64,000 bases of DNA from Cronobacter muytjensii ATCC 51329 (GTDB lineage Bacteria; Pseudomonadota; Gammaproteobacteria; Enterobacterales; Enterobacteriaceae). The stretch lies in NCBI RefSeq assembly GCF_001277195.1, contig NZ_CP012268.1, positions 1,488,001 to 1,552,000 on the forward strand. The letters are read 5' to 3'. The notes under the pieces are model-generated. The model saw only the letters and a program-made list of their open reading frames with translations, was not told the DNA's origin and ran no database searches. Shown piece after piece: positions 33,477 to 42,463 of this stretch (position 1 is its first letter; every line of letters begins with the position of its first letter). The position numbers and the translations under genes are program-made.

Positions 33477-34493
33477 TTAGGTTAGCCGGGGCGAGGTCTG
33501 CCGGTGCACGAGCGTGACGGGAACCCACTCGACGCGCGCGGGCGTATGCGGCTGGCGCGCGCGGTCGGCGAGACAGTCGAGCGCCCGTGCGGCAAGCGCC
33601 GTCACATCCTGATGCAGCGTGGTAAGTTGATAAGCGTCATACGCCGTCTGCGGGGTGTTGTCGAACCCGATCAGATGAAAATCGTGCGGCGCGGTTTTGC
33701 CAAGCCGCCGCATGCCGTCGAGAAAGCCGCAGGCGAGCTGCGCGTTGGCGCAGAAAATCCCGTCCAGCGAGGCGTGAGCGCTGCGCGCCGCCGCAAGGCC
33801 CCCCTGGTAGCCGTCTTCCGGCGCGTTAAGTGGCGTGGCATGCGCCTCGCGCACTCCGCGCGCGCGGAGCGCCGCCTGAAACGCCGCGCCGCGCTCAACG
33901 CCCGCCCAGGTCGAGTGCGGATAGTTAAGCCAGCCGAAGCGGCGACAGCCCGCGTCGCACAGCTGCGCGGCGGCAAGCTGCGCGCCCTGGGCGTTATCGG
34001 AGCAGACCGTGTCCACCCGCGCATGCGTTGCCGGGCGGTTAATGCCGACCACCGGGATCTGATGCCGCACGCAGTCATCGATAATGGCCTCGGGCGGCTG
34101 GCCGGACGTCACCACCACGCCTGAGACGCGATATTGCATAAAACGGCGCAGCGTCACCTCAAGCTCCGTCTCGCCGGCGATTTCCGTCACCAGCGCCTGG
34201 TAGCCGCGCTGCGAAATAGCCTTAATGAGCGCCTCCAGCAGCGCGCTGCGAAACGGATCGCCGATGCGCGCCACAATCACGCCGATAAGCTGGCTGCGCT
34301 GGCGGTTAAGCCCCTGCGCCAGAAAATTAACCTGATACCCAAGCTCTCTGGCGGCGGCCAGCACCCGCGCTTTGGTCTCAGGTGAAATGCTGCCGCTGTC
34401 GCCAAGCGCGCGCGACACCACGGCGCGCGACACGCCCGCAAGCGTCGCGACATCCTGCGCCGTTACCGCCCCCCGCGTCTGACGCGGCTTCAT
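33477..34493 (-). CDS. LacI-family transcriptional regulator
   Basis: 338 residues from ATG 34493, which overlaps the upstream hydrolase stop (ATGA); the frame is open further upstream but inside that gene. The N-terminal HTH TAQDVATLAGVSRAVVSRALGDSGSISPETKARVLAAARELGYQVN (about 11-56) includes the hinge helix region; the rest is the sugar-binding-protein-like effector domain with IPVVGINRP and DGIFCANAQLACGFLDGMRRLG. It shares an operon with the MBL-fold gene and faces the ABC operon. The dyad at 35343 is its probable operator. Effector unknown. Confidence 0.93.
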   Translation of the reverse strand: MKPRQTRGAVTAQDVATLAGVSRAVVSRALGDSGSISPETKARVLAAARELGYQVNFLAQGLNRQRSQLIGVIVARIGDPFRSALLEALIKAISQRGYQALVTEIAGETELEVTLRRFMQYRVSGVVVTSGQPPEAIIDDCVRHQIPVVGINRPATHARVDTVCSDNAQGAQLAAAQLCDAGCRRFGWLNYPHSTWAGVERGAAFQAALRARGVREAHATPLNAPEDGYQGGLAAARSAHASLDGIFCANAQLACGFLDGMRRLGKTAPHDFHLIGFDNTPQTAYDAYQLTTLHQDVTALAARALDCLADRARQPHTPARVEWVPVTLVHRQTSPRLT

Positions 34494-35239
34494 AACGCCG
34501 CCCGCAGGCGAGCCAGATCGTAACGCTGGCCGTCTTGTGCTAAAAACAGCGCCGGGTGGCGCTCGCAGGCGTCGCGAATAGCCGGAATATCCGCCTCCCA
34601 GCAGTGATAAAGCCCCAGCGCGGGCAGTTGCAGGCATTCGCACACCGTCAGGCAGGAGGGGAAATCGCCGTGGGAGGCGTCATCCTCCAGCGCCTGCCAC
34701 GAGGCGCACTCCTGAAACGCCAGCGTCGCGCCGGCCATCAGCGCCAGGCTGTCGGGCGTCGGCCGGCCGTCACCGCTGTAAAACAGCGCCATGCCGTGCG
34801 CGTCGATGCGCAGCGCGCGGCACGGGATTTCATGCTGCGTCGGCGCGCTGCGGATGCGCCAGTCGCGCCAGCGCGACTCGGCGGTAATATCCTGCCAGTC
34901 GATATCAAAACAGAACGTGGTCTGCGGCCAGACCGCCAGCAGAGACAACTGCTGCAACACCGCGCGCTGGGCAGGCTCGCAAAAAATAGTGAGCGGTTTG
35001 ACGCGCCCGAAACTTTTCCACTGGTTCAGCAGCGGGGCGAGCCCCGCGCAGTGGTCGGGGTGGATATGGGTAAACCAGATAACGTCGATAGCGTTAATGT
35101 CCGTTTTACGCTGCCACAGCGCGCGCGGGATCGTCGGGCCGCAATCCACCAGCCACTGCCCGCCGCCCTGGATAGTGATTGACGAGGTATTTTGCTGCGT
35201 GGCAAACGCGCTGCCGCTGCCGAGCACATCAATAATCAT
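34490..35239 (-). CDS. MBL-fold metallo-hydrolase (PhnP/RNase Z-like)
   Basis: 249 residues from ATG 35239 (MIIDVLGSGSAF); the frame extends eight codons upstream. The metal-binding motif HIHPDH (FTHIHPDHCAGL, about residues 56-67) and later GDG and CHxWE-type residues place it with PhnP-like cyclic phosphate phosphodiesterases and RNase Z-like enzymes. Six conserved substitutions cannot be judged here, so the substrate is unknown. First gene of a two-gene unit with the LacI regulator, divergent from an ABC importer, which suggests that it acts on the imported compound. Confidence 0.85.
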   Translation of the reverse strand: MIIDVLGSGSAFATQQNTSSITIQGGGQWLVDCGPTIPRALWQRKTDINAIDVIWFTHIHPDHCAGLAPLLNQWKSFGRVKPLTIFCEPAQRAVLQQLSLLAVWPQTTFCFDIDWQDITAESRWRDWRIRSAPTQHEIPCRALRIDAHGMALFYSGDGRPTPDSLALMAGATLAFQECASWQALEDDASHGDFPSCLTVCECLQLPALGLYHCWEADIPAIRDACERHPALFLAQDGQRYDLARLRAAL

Positions 35240-35342
35240 TTTCCCACCTGTTTTCCCGCTCACTTAATTAAATTGTCACAAAGGCGCGACAAAGTAGGTG
35301 CCTATCATGTCGGGGCGACGTTGCATTTTTTTTACACCGTAG

Positions 35343-35356
35343 TGAACACGTGTTCA
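35343..35356. promoter_or_regulatory. Probable LacI-family operator
   Basis: Perfect 14-bp palindrome TGAACACGTGTTCA with the central CG typical of LacI/GalR/PurR-type operators. It sits in the 155-bp gap between the MBL-fold gene and the ABC operon, 38 bp before the ATPase start. Confidence 0.7.
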
Positions 35357-35394
35357 TCGTTAAAAATAATGTCGCGAGAATGCAGGTGAGGGCG

Positions 35395-36372
35395 ATGAGT
35401 TATTTACAGATAACGCAATTAAAAATGGGCTATGGCGATAACACGGTGCTTCACAATATTGATTTATCCGTGCATCGCGGGGAAATGATTGCGCTGCTTG
35501 GCCCGTCCGGCTGTGGGAAAACGACGCTGTTAAACGCGCTGTGCGGTTTTGTGCCAGTGGAATCCGGTGAGATTATTCTCGCCGGGCGCAATATCACGGC
35601 GCTGGCGCCGGAGCGGCGCAATATTATTATGGTGTTCCAGAGTTATGCGTTATGGCCGCATTTTACGGTGGCGCAAAATATTGGCTTTGGATTAACCCTG
35701 CGTAAATTACCGAAGGCCGACATCCAGGCGCAAATAAAAAAGATGCTGGCTTTGGTGAATTTATCCGGCTTTGAAGACCGCAAAATCAGCGCGCTGTCCG
35801 GCGGGCAGCGGCAGCGCGTGGCGCTGGCCCGGGCGCTGGCGGTAGAGCCGGATGTGCTCGTGCTCGACGAGCCGCTCTCAAACCTTGATGCCCGCGTGCG
35901 CCTGAATGTGCGCCATGAAATCAAAACCCTGCAACAGCAGCTCGGTTTTACCTCGCTTATCGTCACCCACGATCAGGAAGAGGCGCTGGTGATGGCCGAC
36001 CGCGTAGCGGTGCTCAACCAGGGTCGTATTGAACAGGTCGGCACTCCGCAGGCCATCTGGCAGCAGCCTCAAACGCCGTTTGTGGCCGATTTTATGGGCG
36101 CCACGAACCGTATTCGCGCGCAGGCGGGCGAGACGCTCTGTTTTCGCAGCGCCGACGTGACGATAAGCGCCGCGCCCGGCACGGCCCTCGCGGGCGGGCT
36201 GACGCTTGCGGGCGTTGTCGAGCAGAGCGCATTTATGGGGCACCAGTATCGCCACAGCGTGCGGGTCGACCATCATCTTTTCCAGGCGGACAGCCCGCAG
36301 AGCTGGCCCGTCAACGCCGCCGTGGCGCTGCATGTGCCAGCCCGGGCGCTGCACCGTTTTAACCAGCCTTAG
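35395..36372 (+). CDS. ABC transporter ATP-binding protein
   Basis: 325 residues from ATG 35395 (AGGTGAGGG upstream). All ABC motifs are present: Walker A GPSGCGKTT (about 38-46), signature LSGGQRQRVALARA (about 136-149), Walker B VLVLDEPLSNLDA (about 157-169), H-loop THDQEEAL. A C-terminal TOBE-like domain (about 235-325) places it with the FbpC/PotA/PhnT-type importers. First gene of a four-gene importer operon. Energises uptake from the periplasm. Confidence 0.95.
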   Translation: MSYLQITQLKMGYGDNTVLHNIDLSVHRGEMIALLGPSGCGKTTLLNALCGFVPVESGEIILAGRNITALAPERRNIIMVFQSYALWPHFTVAQNIGFGLTLRKLPKADIQAQIKKMLALVNLSGFEDRKISALSGGQRQRVALARALAVEPDVLVLDEPLSNLDARVRLNVRHEIKTLQQQLGFTSLIVTHDQEEALVMADRVAVLNQGRIEQVGTPQAIWQQPQTPFVADFMGATNRIRAQAGETLCFRSADVTISAAPGTALAGGLTLAGVVEQSAFMGHQYRHSVRVDHHLFQADSPQSWPVNAAVALHVPARALHRFNQP

Positions 36373-36404
36373 TTCTCTTTTACTCACACAGTCAGGGGTA
36401 TTTC

Positions 36405-37550
36405 ATGTTTGCTAAAACTCACATTGCGCTGTGCGCGGCGCTCTCGTTCGGCACGCTTGCCAGCGCGCAGGCGGAAACGGTGCTGAACGTGGCGACAGCG
36501 GGCGACCAGAATATGGTCGATTACGTTAAAACCTTTCTTGCGCCACGCTTCGAGGCGAGTCATCCCGGTGTGAAAATCCGGGTGGTCGGCACCGGGCCTG
36601 GGGGTGCGGGCTCTAATAAAATCATCGAAAAGCTGACCGCCCAGCAGCAGAGCGGGTCGCCGCAGTGGGATATCGACGTCGCGGTTGTGCATCAGAAGGC
36701 GGGTGGGGAGCTTGTGGAAAAGGGGCTGCTGGCGAAATTCCGCGACCAGATCCCGACCGGGAAAATGGTCTCGCAGGCGAGCGCCCGCAATGCGCTGGGC
36801 GTGGATGTCGACGGCTATGTGATGCCGATGTTCCTGAGCCAGACGGCGCTTGCTTACAACAGCGAGCTGGTAAAAACGCCGCCCGCCTCGTATGACGAGC
36901 TGGTGCGGTGGGCGCAGAAAAACCCGAAGGCGTTTGGCTATAACGGCATCAAAAACGGCATGTCCGGCGTGAGTTTCGTGGTGGGCTGGATCTACGCTTA
37001 CGGCACCGACGCCGCGCGGCTCAGCGCGCAGCCTTATGATAAAAGCGTCGAGAAAAGCTGGGGGCCCGCGTTTGAAAAACTCAAAGCTTTTAACCAGAAC
37101 GTGACCTTCACGCCGGGCAACGCCGGCACGCTCGATATGCTAAGCCGCGGCGAAATCGCCATGGGGCCTGTGTGGGTGGATATGTTTTATAGCTGGAAAG
37201 ATCAGGGCAAAGTGCCGCCGTCGCTGAAGCTCGCGCTGATTGCGCCGGGGATGCCGGGCCAGCCGATGTATTACGTCGTCCCGGCCCGTGCGGCGCAGGC
37301 GACGCTTGCGCAGGACTTTATCGCGCTCGCGACAAGCCCGGACGTGCAGGCGCAGGGCATCGTTAAGCAGTTCAACTGGTATCCGGGCATCGACGCGCAG
37401 TACGTAAAAGCAAAGCTCGACGCGCCGACCTGGCAGAAATTGTTCGCCGAAATCTCGCCGCAGACGCTGGCGAACTACGGCAAGAGCTTCCCGATTGCCC
37501 CGTACTTTGACGATATCAAAGAGGGCTACGAGAGCCAGGTCTCAAACTGA
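36405..37550 (+). CDS. ABC transporter periplasmic substrate-binding protein
   Basis: 381 residues with a signal peptide (about 1-23, ending ASAQAE). Extracellular solute-binding protein family 1 fold: TVLNVATAGDQNMVDYVKTFLAPRFEASHPGVKI at the start, GTGPGGAGSNKIIEKL, and NAGTLDMLSRGEIAMGPVWVDMF later. No lipobox, so soluble. Family 1 members bind sugars, polyamines, iron or phosphonates; the sequence does not settle which. 32 bp after the ATPase gene and 60 bp before the first permease gene. Confidence 0.92.
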   Translation: MFAKTHIALCAALSFGTLASAQAETVLNVATAGDQNMVDYVKTFLAPRFEASHPGVKIRVVGTGPGGAGSNKIIEKLTAQQQSGSPQWDIDVAVVHQKAGGELVEKGLLAKFRDQIPTGKMVSQASARNALGVDVDGYVMPMFLSQTALAYNSELVKTPPASYDELVRWAQKNPKAFGYNGIKNGMSGVSFVVGWIYAYGTDAARLSAQPYDKSVEKSWGPAFEKLKAFNQNVTFTPGNAGTLDMLSRGEIAMGPVWVDMFYSWKDQGKVPPSLKLALIAPGMPGQPMYYVVPARAAQATLAQDFIALATSPDVQAQGIVKQFNWYPGIDAQYVKAKLDAPTWQKLFAEISPQTLANYGKSFPIAPYFDDIKEGYESQVSN

Positions 37551-37610
37551 CCCCCGCGCGCCCGACGGTCGCGTCGGGCGCTGTTCTGGTGACTTTCCGG
37601 GAATAACCTG

Positions 37611-38444
37611 ATGAGAAAATCCCTTCATTACGGCCTGCTGGTAGCGCCCGCCGCGCTGCTTACCGCCGTCCTGTTTTTATATCCGCTGGGCTTTTCGCTG
37701 GTGTCGGCGTTTGTCACCGACGCCTCAGGGTTTACCCTGACGCACTTTCGTAAAGTTTTTGACCTCTACTCGCAGGACATTCTGTTCTCGCTTGCTATCG
37801 TGCTGGTGTCGGTGGCCCTGCTGGCGGTTATCGCCGTGACGCTTTCCGGCGTTATTGTGCTCTCGCCATACCCTCTTCTGGCGCGCGCGTTCGGGCTGCT
37901 TTACCGTCTGCCGCTGTTTATTCCGTTTATCGTGACGGCGCAGATGATGCGCACGTTTCTCGCCAAAAACGGCCTGATGAATAACGCGCTGGTGGCAGGC
38001 GGTCTGATGACGCCGCTCGACACCGTCTCCTGGCTCGGCTGGAAGGGCATCATTATTACGTTCGTCTGGAAGCAGATGGCGTTTGTGACGCTCCTGACCT
38101 GCGGCGCGATGGCGGCGATTGAGCCCTCGCAGATCCAGGCGGCGAAAAATCTCGGCGCGTCGCGCCTGCGGATTCTGTTGCAGGTGCTGCTGCCCCAGGC
38201 GCTGCCGACGCTCGGCGTGGCGCTGGTGCTCTCCACCGTCACGATGCTCTCGGTATTGTCGGTGCCGCTGATGATAGGCACCGGCACGCCCACCATGATG
38301 ACCGTCGATATGGCGTTTCGCGTCAGCTCTTATGGCGATTATCACGTCGCGAACGCGCTCGGGGTTATCTCATATCTGATTTGCGCCGCGCTGTCGTGGT
38401 TTTACCTGCGCCATACGCTTAAAGAGAAAGGAGCCCACGCATGA
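37611..38444 (+). CDS. ABC transporter permease, first subunit
   Basis: 277 residues, about six transmembrane helices (one starting at residue 8, YGLLVAPAALLTAVLFLYPL). The EAA loop appears as AAKNLGASRLRILLQVLLPQALPTLG (about 181-206), the ATPase-coupling element of importer permeases. The stop overlaps the start of the second permease gene (ATGA), so translation is coupled. Part of the importer operon 35395-39301. Confidence 0.94.
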   Translation: MRKSLHYGLLVAPAALLTAVLFLYPLGFSLVSAFVTDASGFTLTHFRKVFDLYSQDILFSLAIVLVSVALLAVIAVTLSGVIVLSPYPLLARAFGLLYRLPLFIPFIVTAQMMRTFLAKNGLMNNALVAGGLMTPLDTVSWLGWKGIIITFVWKQMAFVTLLTCGAMAAIEPSQIQAAKNLGASRLRILLQVLLPQALPTLGVALVLSTVTMLSVLSVPLMIGTGTPTMMTVDMAFRVSSYGDYHVANALGVISYLICAALSWFYLRHTLKEKGAHA

Positions 38445-39301
38445 GCCCGATGGCGGAAAACCCGGCGTTCACGCCCGCGCGCGCCTTTAGCCTGACGCCG
38501 TTTCGCGCGGGCCTCTTCTGGCAGACGCTGCTGCTGGTGTTGCTGCTGCTGATACTGCTCGGCCCGGTGCTGAATCTGCTTATCTGGACCGTGGCGGAGC
38601 GCTGGTATTTCCCGCACGCGCTGCCCGCCGAATGGGGAATGAAATACTGGTCGCAGGTATTCAGCCCCTACAGCGATGTCGGGGGATCGCTGCTCACCAG
38701 TATCGGCATCGCGCTACTGACCGTGGCGGTGTGTCTCGTGGTGGCGGTGCCCGCCGGCTACGCGCTCTCCCGCAAGGGAATGCCGCTGCGCTTTTTCTTT
38801 ATGCTGCTGTTTCTGATCCCGCAGGCGTTTCCGGGACTGACGGTCTATATGAACGTGGCGCGGCTCTTTTATCAGTGGGGGCTGAACGGGACGATAACGG
38901 GCGTAGTGCTGGTCCACAGCGTTCACGGCATGATGTACGCCATCTGGATAAGCGTGGCGGCGTTCAGCAGCGTCGACCCGCTACTTCCGCGCGCCGCGCG
39001 CAACCTCGGCGCGAGCGCGGCGTACACGTTCTTTCGCATCGTGCTGCCGCAGGCGGCGCCTGGCATCATCGCCGCCAGCATTTTTGTGTTTCTGGAGTCG
39101 CTGGATGAGTTTACCGGCGCGTTTTTTGTCGGCGCTCCGGATATCAGCACGCTGCCGCTACTGCTTTATAACGCCAGTATGTCCGGCAATTATCAGATCT
39201 CGTCGATTACCGCGCTGATCCTGCTGCTCCCGTCGGTGGTGTTTATGCTGGTGGTGAATAAGTTCATGCGCCCGGAGATGCTCTCGAAGCTCGGCAAATA
39301 A
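38441..39301 (+). CDS. ABC transporter permease, second subunit
   Basis: 286 residues, about six transmembrane helices, first near residues 24-44. The EAA loop is AARNLGASAAYTFFRIVLPQAAPGI (about 187-211). It starts four bases inside the first permease gene. Together they form the heterodimeric channel. Ends MRPEMLSKLGK; the MocR gene converges 6 bp later without an obvious terminator. Confidence 0.94.
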   Translation: MSPMAENPAFTPARAFSLTPFRAGLFWQTLLLVLLLLILLGPVLNLLIWTVAERWYFPHALPAEWGMKYWSQVFSPYSDVGGSLLTSIGIALLTVAVCLVVAVPAGYALSRKGMPLRFFFMLLFLIPQAFPGLTVYMNVARLFYQWGLNGTITGVVLVHSVHGMMYAIWISVAAFSSVDPLLPRAARNLGASAAYTFFRIVLPQAAPGIIAASIFVFLESLDEFTGAFFVGAPDISTLPLLLYNASMSGNYQISSITALILLLPSVVFMLVVNKFMRPEMLSKLGK

Positions 39302-39307
39302 CGGCGT

Positions 39308-40705
39308 TTAGCCTGTCTCGCCGAGCAGCGCGCGCGTGTCGGCCACGGCGCGCGTCAGGAGCGCCACTGCCTCTTCCTGCGAGCGAAGATTGGTGTAACC
39401 GATAATTAACCCGTAACGTTTTTCGGGCAGCAGGTACCAGGGCGAGAGCGCGTTCACCTGCAACTGGTGCTGCTGCCAGACGCGGGCGAGCGCCTCGTCG
39501 CAGGTGGCCGTTTTTAAATAGGCCACGACATGCATGCCGCCATCCTCAAGCGGCGTGGCAAACACGCCGGGATAGACCTGGTGCAGCGCCCTGATAGCCA
39601 TTTCACGCCGCCGGGCATAAAGCGCGCGCATTTTCTTCAGGTGCGCGTAGAAATCGCCGCCGCTTAAAAACGCCGCCAGAATCTTCTGCATCAGCAGCGG
39701 CTGGCCGCCGGTGAAGAGGGCGCCGCTTTCGAGGAAAGCCTGTCTGGCCGACCGCGGCATCACCAGATAGCCGATGCGTACCGAGGGCATAATGGTCTTG
39801 CTGAAGGTGCCGATGTAAATCACGCGATCATCGGTATCAAGGCTTTTCAGCGACGGCAGCACGTTACGCGTGTAGTGAAACTCGCCGTCGTAATCATCTT
39901 CCACAATCCACGCGTTGTGCTGAGACGCCCATGCGAGCAATTGCTGCTTGCGCGGCAGCGAGAGCGTGACGCCAAGCGGGCTGTGATGCGAGGGCGTCAC
40001 GATGGCGAGCCGGGCGTCCGGGCAGTGGCGTTGCAGATGCGCTACCTGTATGCCCTCATCATCCACCGGCACCGGATACAGCGCAGGCGCGCGGGCTTTC
40101 AGCAGCCGCTGCCCCACAAAATACCCTGGCTCTTCCAGCGCCACGCGGTCGCCGTGGCCCAGCAGCGCCTGGAGGGTGAGCAGCAGGTTGCCGCGATAGC
40201 CGCTGGTGATGAAAATATCGTCGGCGTCACATGCCACGCCGCGCGAGATGGTCAGATAGCTGGCGATGGCCGCGCGCAGCGGCGCGAAGCCCGCGACGGG
40301 CGGGTTTACCATCTCTTCCGGGCGCATGGCGCGCGTTGCGCGCGCGCACAGCAGCAGCCATTTCTTATAAGGAAAGCGGTCCAGCGACGGAATGCCGGGG
40401 CGCAAAAAGCCGTCAGGTTCGTGAAGGGTGAGCAGGCCATCGTTACCGGCCGGGTGCGCTGGCGCTGGCACTGCCGGGCGCGGTACTGACGCGAGCGCCG
40501 GGTTGACGCAGGTGCCCTGCGGCCCGCGGCTTACCAGATAGCCTTCGCCTACCAGCACCGCGTAGGCCGCCTCGACGGTTTTCTTCGCGACCTGTAACTC
40601 CTGCGCCAGCAGACGGATGGACGGCACGCGGTCGCCCGGTTTCAATACGCCGTCGCGGATATTCTGGCGGTAACGCTGGTAAATCTCGCGATAGCCCGGT
40701 TTCAT
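39308..40705 (-). CDS. MocR/PdxR-type regulator (GntR HTH + aminotransferase domain)
   Basis: 465 residues from ATG 40705 (AGGCAGGAC upstream); a longer frame starts at 40828 but would overlap the divergent gene. N-terminal GntR HTH (REIYQRYRQNIRDGVLKPGDRVPSIRLLAQELQVAKKTVEAAYAVL, about 6-51) and a fold-type I aminotransferase-like domain with the PLP-binding lysine in IGTFSKTIMPSVRIGY. MocR proteins use PLP or PLP-adducts as effectors. Divergent from the carboxymuconolactone decarboxylase-like gene (121 bp apart), its likely target. Confidence 0.92.
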   Translation of the reverse strand: MKPGYREIYQRYRQNIRDGVLKPGDRVPSIRLLAQELQVAKKTVEAAYAVLVGEGYLVSRGPQGTCVNPALASVPRPAVPAPAHPAGNDGLLTLHEPDGFLRPGIPSLDRFPYKKWLLLCARATRAMRPEEMVNPPVAGFAPLRAAIASYLTISRGVACDADDIFITSGYRGNLLLTLQALLGHGDRVALEEPGYFVGQRLLKARAPALYPVPVDDEGIQVAHLQRHCPDARLAIVTPSHHSPLGVTLSLPRKQQLLAWASQHNAWIVEDDYDGEFHYTRNVLPSLKSLDTDDRVIYIGTFSKTIMPSVRIGYLVMPRSARQAFLESGALFTGGQPLLMQKILAAFLSGGDFYAHLKKMRALYARRREMAIRALHQVYPGVFATPLEDGGMHVVAYLKTATCDEALARVWQQHQLQVNALSPWYLLPEKRYGLIIGYTNLRSQEEAVALLTRAVADTRALLGETG

Positions 40706-40826
40706 GTCCTGCCTCGTTTCATCATTTATGACCCTTTTTACTATGTCATAGGCCCGTAAGATAGACGAAAAGTTTCTGACGCGCTCCGCACCGCGCGGGG
40801 TGATTTTTTGTGATGAAGGAGTTCCC

Positions 40827-41306
40827 ATGAATACGCGCGTAAACCATTACCAGGCCGTTCCGGCGCTGGTCAACACGCTGATGAACGCCAGCGCGGCGCT
40901 GAAAAAAAGCAGCCTGTCGCCGACACTCAAGCATCTGATTGACCTTCGCGCGTCGCAGCTTAACGGCTGCGCGTTCTGTGTCGATATGCACTGTAAAGAG
41001 GCAAGGATGGCGGGCGAGCGCGAACTGCGGCTGTATCATCTGGCGGTATGGCGCGAGTCGCCGCTCTTCAGCGCGCAGGAGAAAGCGGCGCTGGCCTTAA
41101 CAGAAGCGATGACACGTATTGATGAGTCTGGCGTCAGCGACGCGCTGTACCACAAAGCGCGCGAGCATTTCTCCGAAACGGAGATCGCGGAAATCGCTTT
41201 TGCCATTGCTATCATCAATAGCTGGAACCGACTGCAATTGGTGTCGCAAATGGCGCCCGGCAGCCAGGATGCCGCGTTCGGCCTGGCGCGCGCCGGGCTC
41301 GAATGA
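40827..41306 (+). CDS. Carboxymuconolactone decarboxylase/AhpD-family protein
   Basis: 159 residues, from ATG 40827 with AAGGAG upstream. The AhpD core motif NGCAFCVDMH gives Cys48, Cys51 and His55, the redox-active CxxC of alkylhydroperoxidase-like members. So a peroxidase or disulfide reductase role is more likely than decarboxylation. It is divergent from the MocR regulator and probably under its control, a common pairing in enterobacteria. Terminator at 41325. Confidence 0.93.
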   Translation: MNTRVNHYQAVPALVNTLMNASAALKKSSLSPTLKHLIDLRASQLNGCAFCVDMHCKEARMAGERELRLYHLAVWRESPLFSAQEKAALALTEAMTRIDESGVSDALYHKAREHFSETEIAEIAFAIAIINSWNRLQLVSQMAPGSQDAAFGLARAGLE

Positions 41307-41324
41307 CCCCGTTTTTTTCTCGCT

Positions 41325-41350
41325 GAAAGCCCGCCTGTGCGGGCTTTTTT
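41325..41350 (+). terminator. Terminator after the AhpD-like gene
   Basis: Stem AAAGCCCGC/GCGGGCTTT with loop CTGT and a run of Ts, 18 bp after the stop. Confidence 0.9.
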
Positions 41351-41487
41351 TATGGGCCTGATCCACGGGTGTCACAGGGCTGACTCCAGAAAAGCTTATT
41401 TTTTAAGCACATAGCAGACCTCTTTGCGCAACCCGCGCCGCGCCTGAGACTTAAGTGAAACCGATTAAAAAATCTACTGGATATTTA

Positions 41488-41526
41488 ACCAGGTGCCTGT
41501 ATACTATTTCTACAAAGCACCAGGTG
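41488..41526 (+). promoter_or_regulatory. Promoter region with two ACCAGGTG repeats before the KilAC gene
   Basis: ACCAGGTG at 41488-41495 and 41519-41526, 31 bp apart (three helical turns), flank a TATACT -10-like hexamer at 41500-41505. The second copy extends to CACCAGGTG, itself a small dyad. A plausible regulator-binding pair; function inferred. Confidence 0.45.
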
Positions 41527-41563
41527 TTGTTGTAATTGAGTCAGTGAATGAGTGGTGAAACCT

Positions 41564-42271
41564 ATGATGATTCCGCTGGAAAATCTTAATGCTCAGGATC
41601 AATCGGTCACAATGAGCAGCCGTGAAATCGCTAAGTTGACAGGTATTGCCCACAGTGAAGTGAAGCGCATGATCAAAAGCCTGGAGACGGCGCAGCGCCT
41701 GTCCCAACCCATCGGCATTACGCTCTACGAGCGGGATGGAGAGATGCGTCAGGAGTTCCTGTTAAACAAACGTGATTCGCTGCTGACGGTCGCGCGTATT
41801 TCGCCGGCGTTTACCGCTGAAATGCTTGACCGCTGGCAGGAGCGCGAACGTAACGCCAGCCTGCCGGACTTTACCAACCCGGCCGCCGCCGCGCGCGCCT
41901 GGGCCGAGCAGTATGAAAAGCGTCAGCGGGCGGAGCAGCAGCTGGCTCTCTTCGCCCCTAAAGCCGAGTTCTTTGACCGTTTCGTGCAGGTTGAAGAGTC
42001 GCTGGGCTTTCGCCAGCTGTGCAAAATGCTCAAGGTGAAGGAGCCGGAGTTCCGCCAGTTCCTGCTGGAGCGCAACATTATGCAGCGCGCCAACGGCACG
42101 CTGGTGCCGCAGCACCATCACCTCCAGGCGGGTTACTTTACGCTGCGCTCGGGCGTGGGCGAAAACCTGCATACGTTCTCTCAACCGCGCTTTACGGCGC
42201 GCGGCGTGAAATGGGTGGCGAGCCTCTGGGCGGCGCACCTTGCCGCACAAACCAGCGGCGCCGCGGCCTGA
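41564..42271 (+). CDS. Phage-type regulator with Rha-like N-terminus and KilAC domain
   Basis: 235 residues from ATG 41564; adjacent ATG and GTG codons are alternatives. The N-terminal half (SSREIAKLTGIAHSEVKRMIKSL, about 15-37; LLNKRDSLLTV) is Rha/antirepressor-like and the C-terminal ~110 residues (FFDRFVQVEESLGFRQLCKMLKVKEPEFRQFLLERNIM and following) are a KilAC DNA-binding domain. Such proteins are antirepressors in prophages, but no integrase, structural or lysis gene is near, so it looks domesticated. Own promoter region with repeats. Confidence 0.88.
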   Translation: MMIPLENLNAQDQSVTMSSREIAKLTGIAHSEVKRMIKSLETAQRLSQPIGITLYERDGEMRQEFLLNKRDSLLTVARISPAFTAEMLDRWQERERNASLPDFTNPAAAARAWAEQYEKRQRAEQQLALFAPKAEFFDRFVQVEESLGFRQLCKMLKVKEPEFRQFLLERNIMQRANGTLVPQHHHLQAGYFTLRSGVGENLHTFSQPRFTARGVKWVASLWAAHLAAQTSGAAA

Positions 42272-42463
42272 CGGCCAGGTGTCGCGCTATCGCCCGGCGA
42301 TGTCCGGCTTACGTCTTGTTTCTGCGATGCCCGCAGGCGGAGGCGGCAAGACCGTGCGCGCCGGGTTTTGTTTATTCTGCCGCTTTCCCGCCACCACATT
42401 TCGCACTTGAGCGCCGCGCGCGCGCCGCGTATAACCCTCGCAACAGTCTGAAAGGATAATGCG

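Noticed and set aside
41498..41516. CTGTATACTATTTCTACAA considered as a LexA box
   Set aside because: The CTGT and ACAG halves do not have the required spacing and the second half is mismatched.
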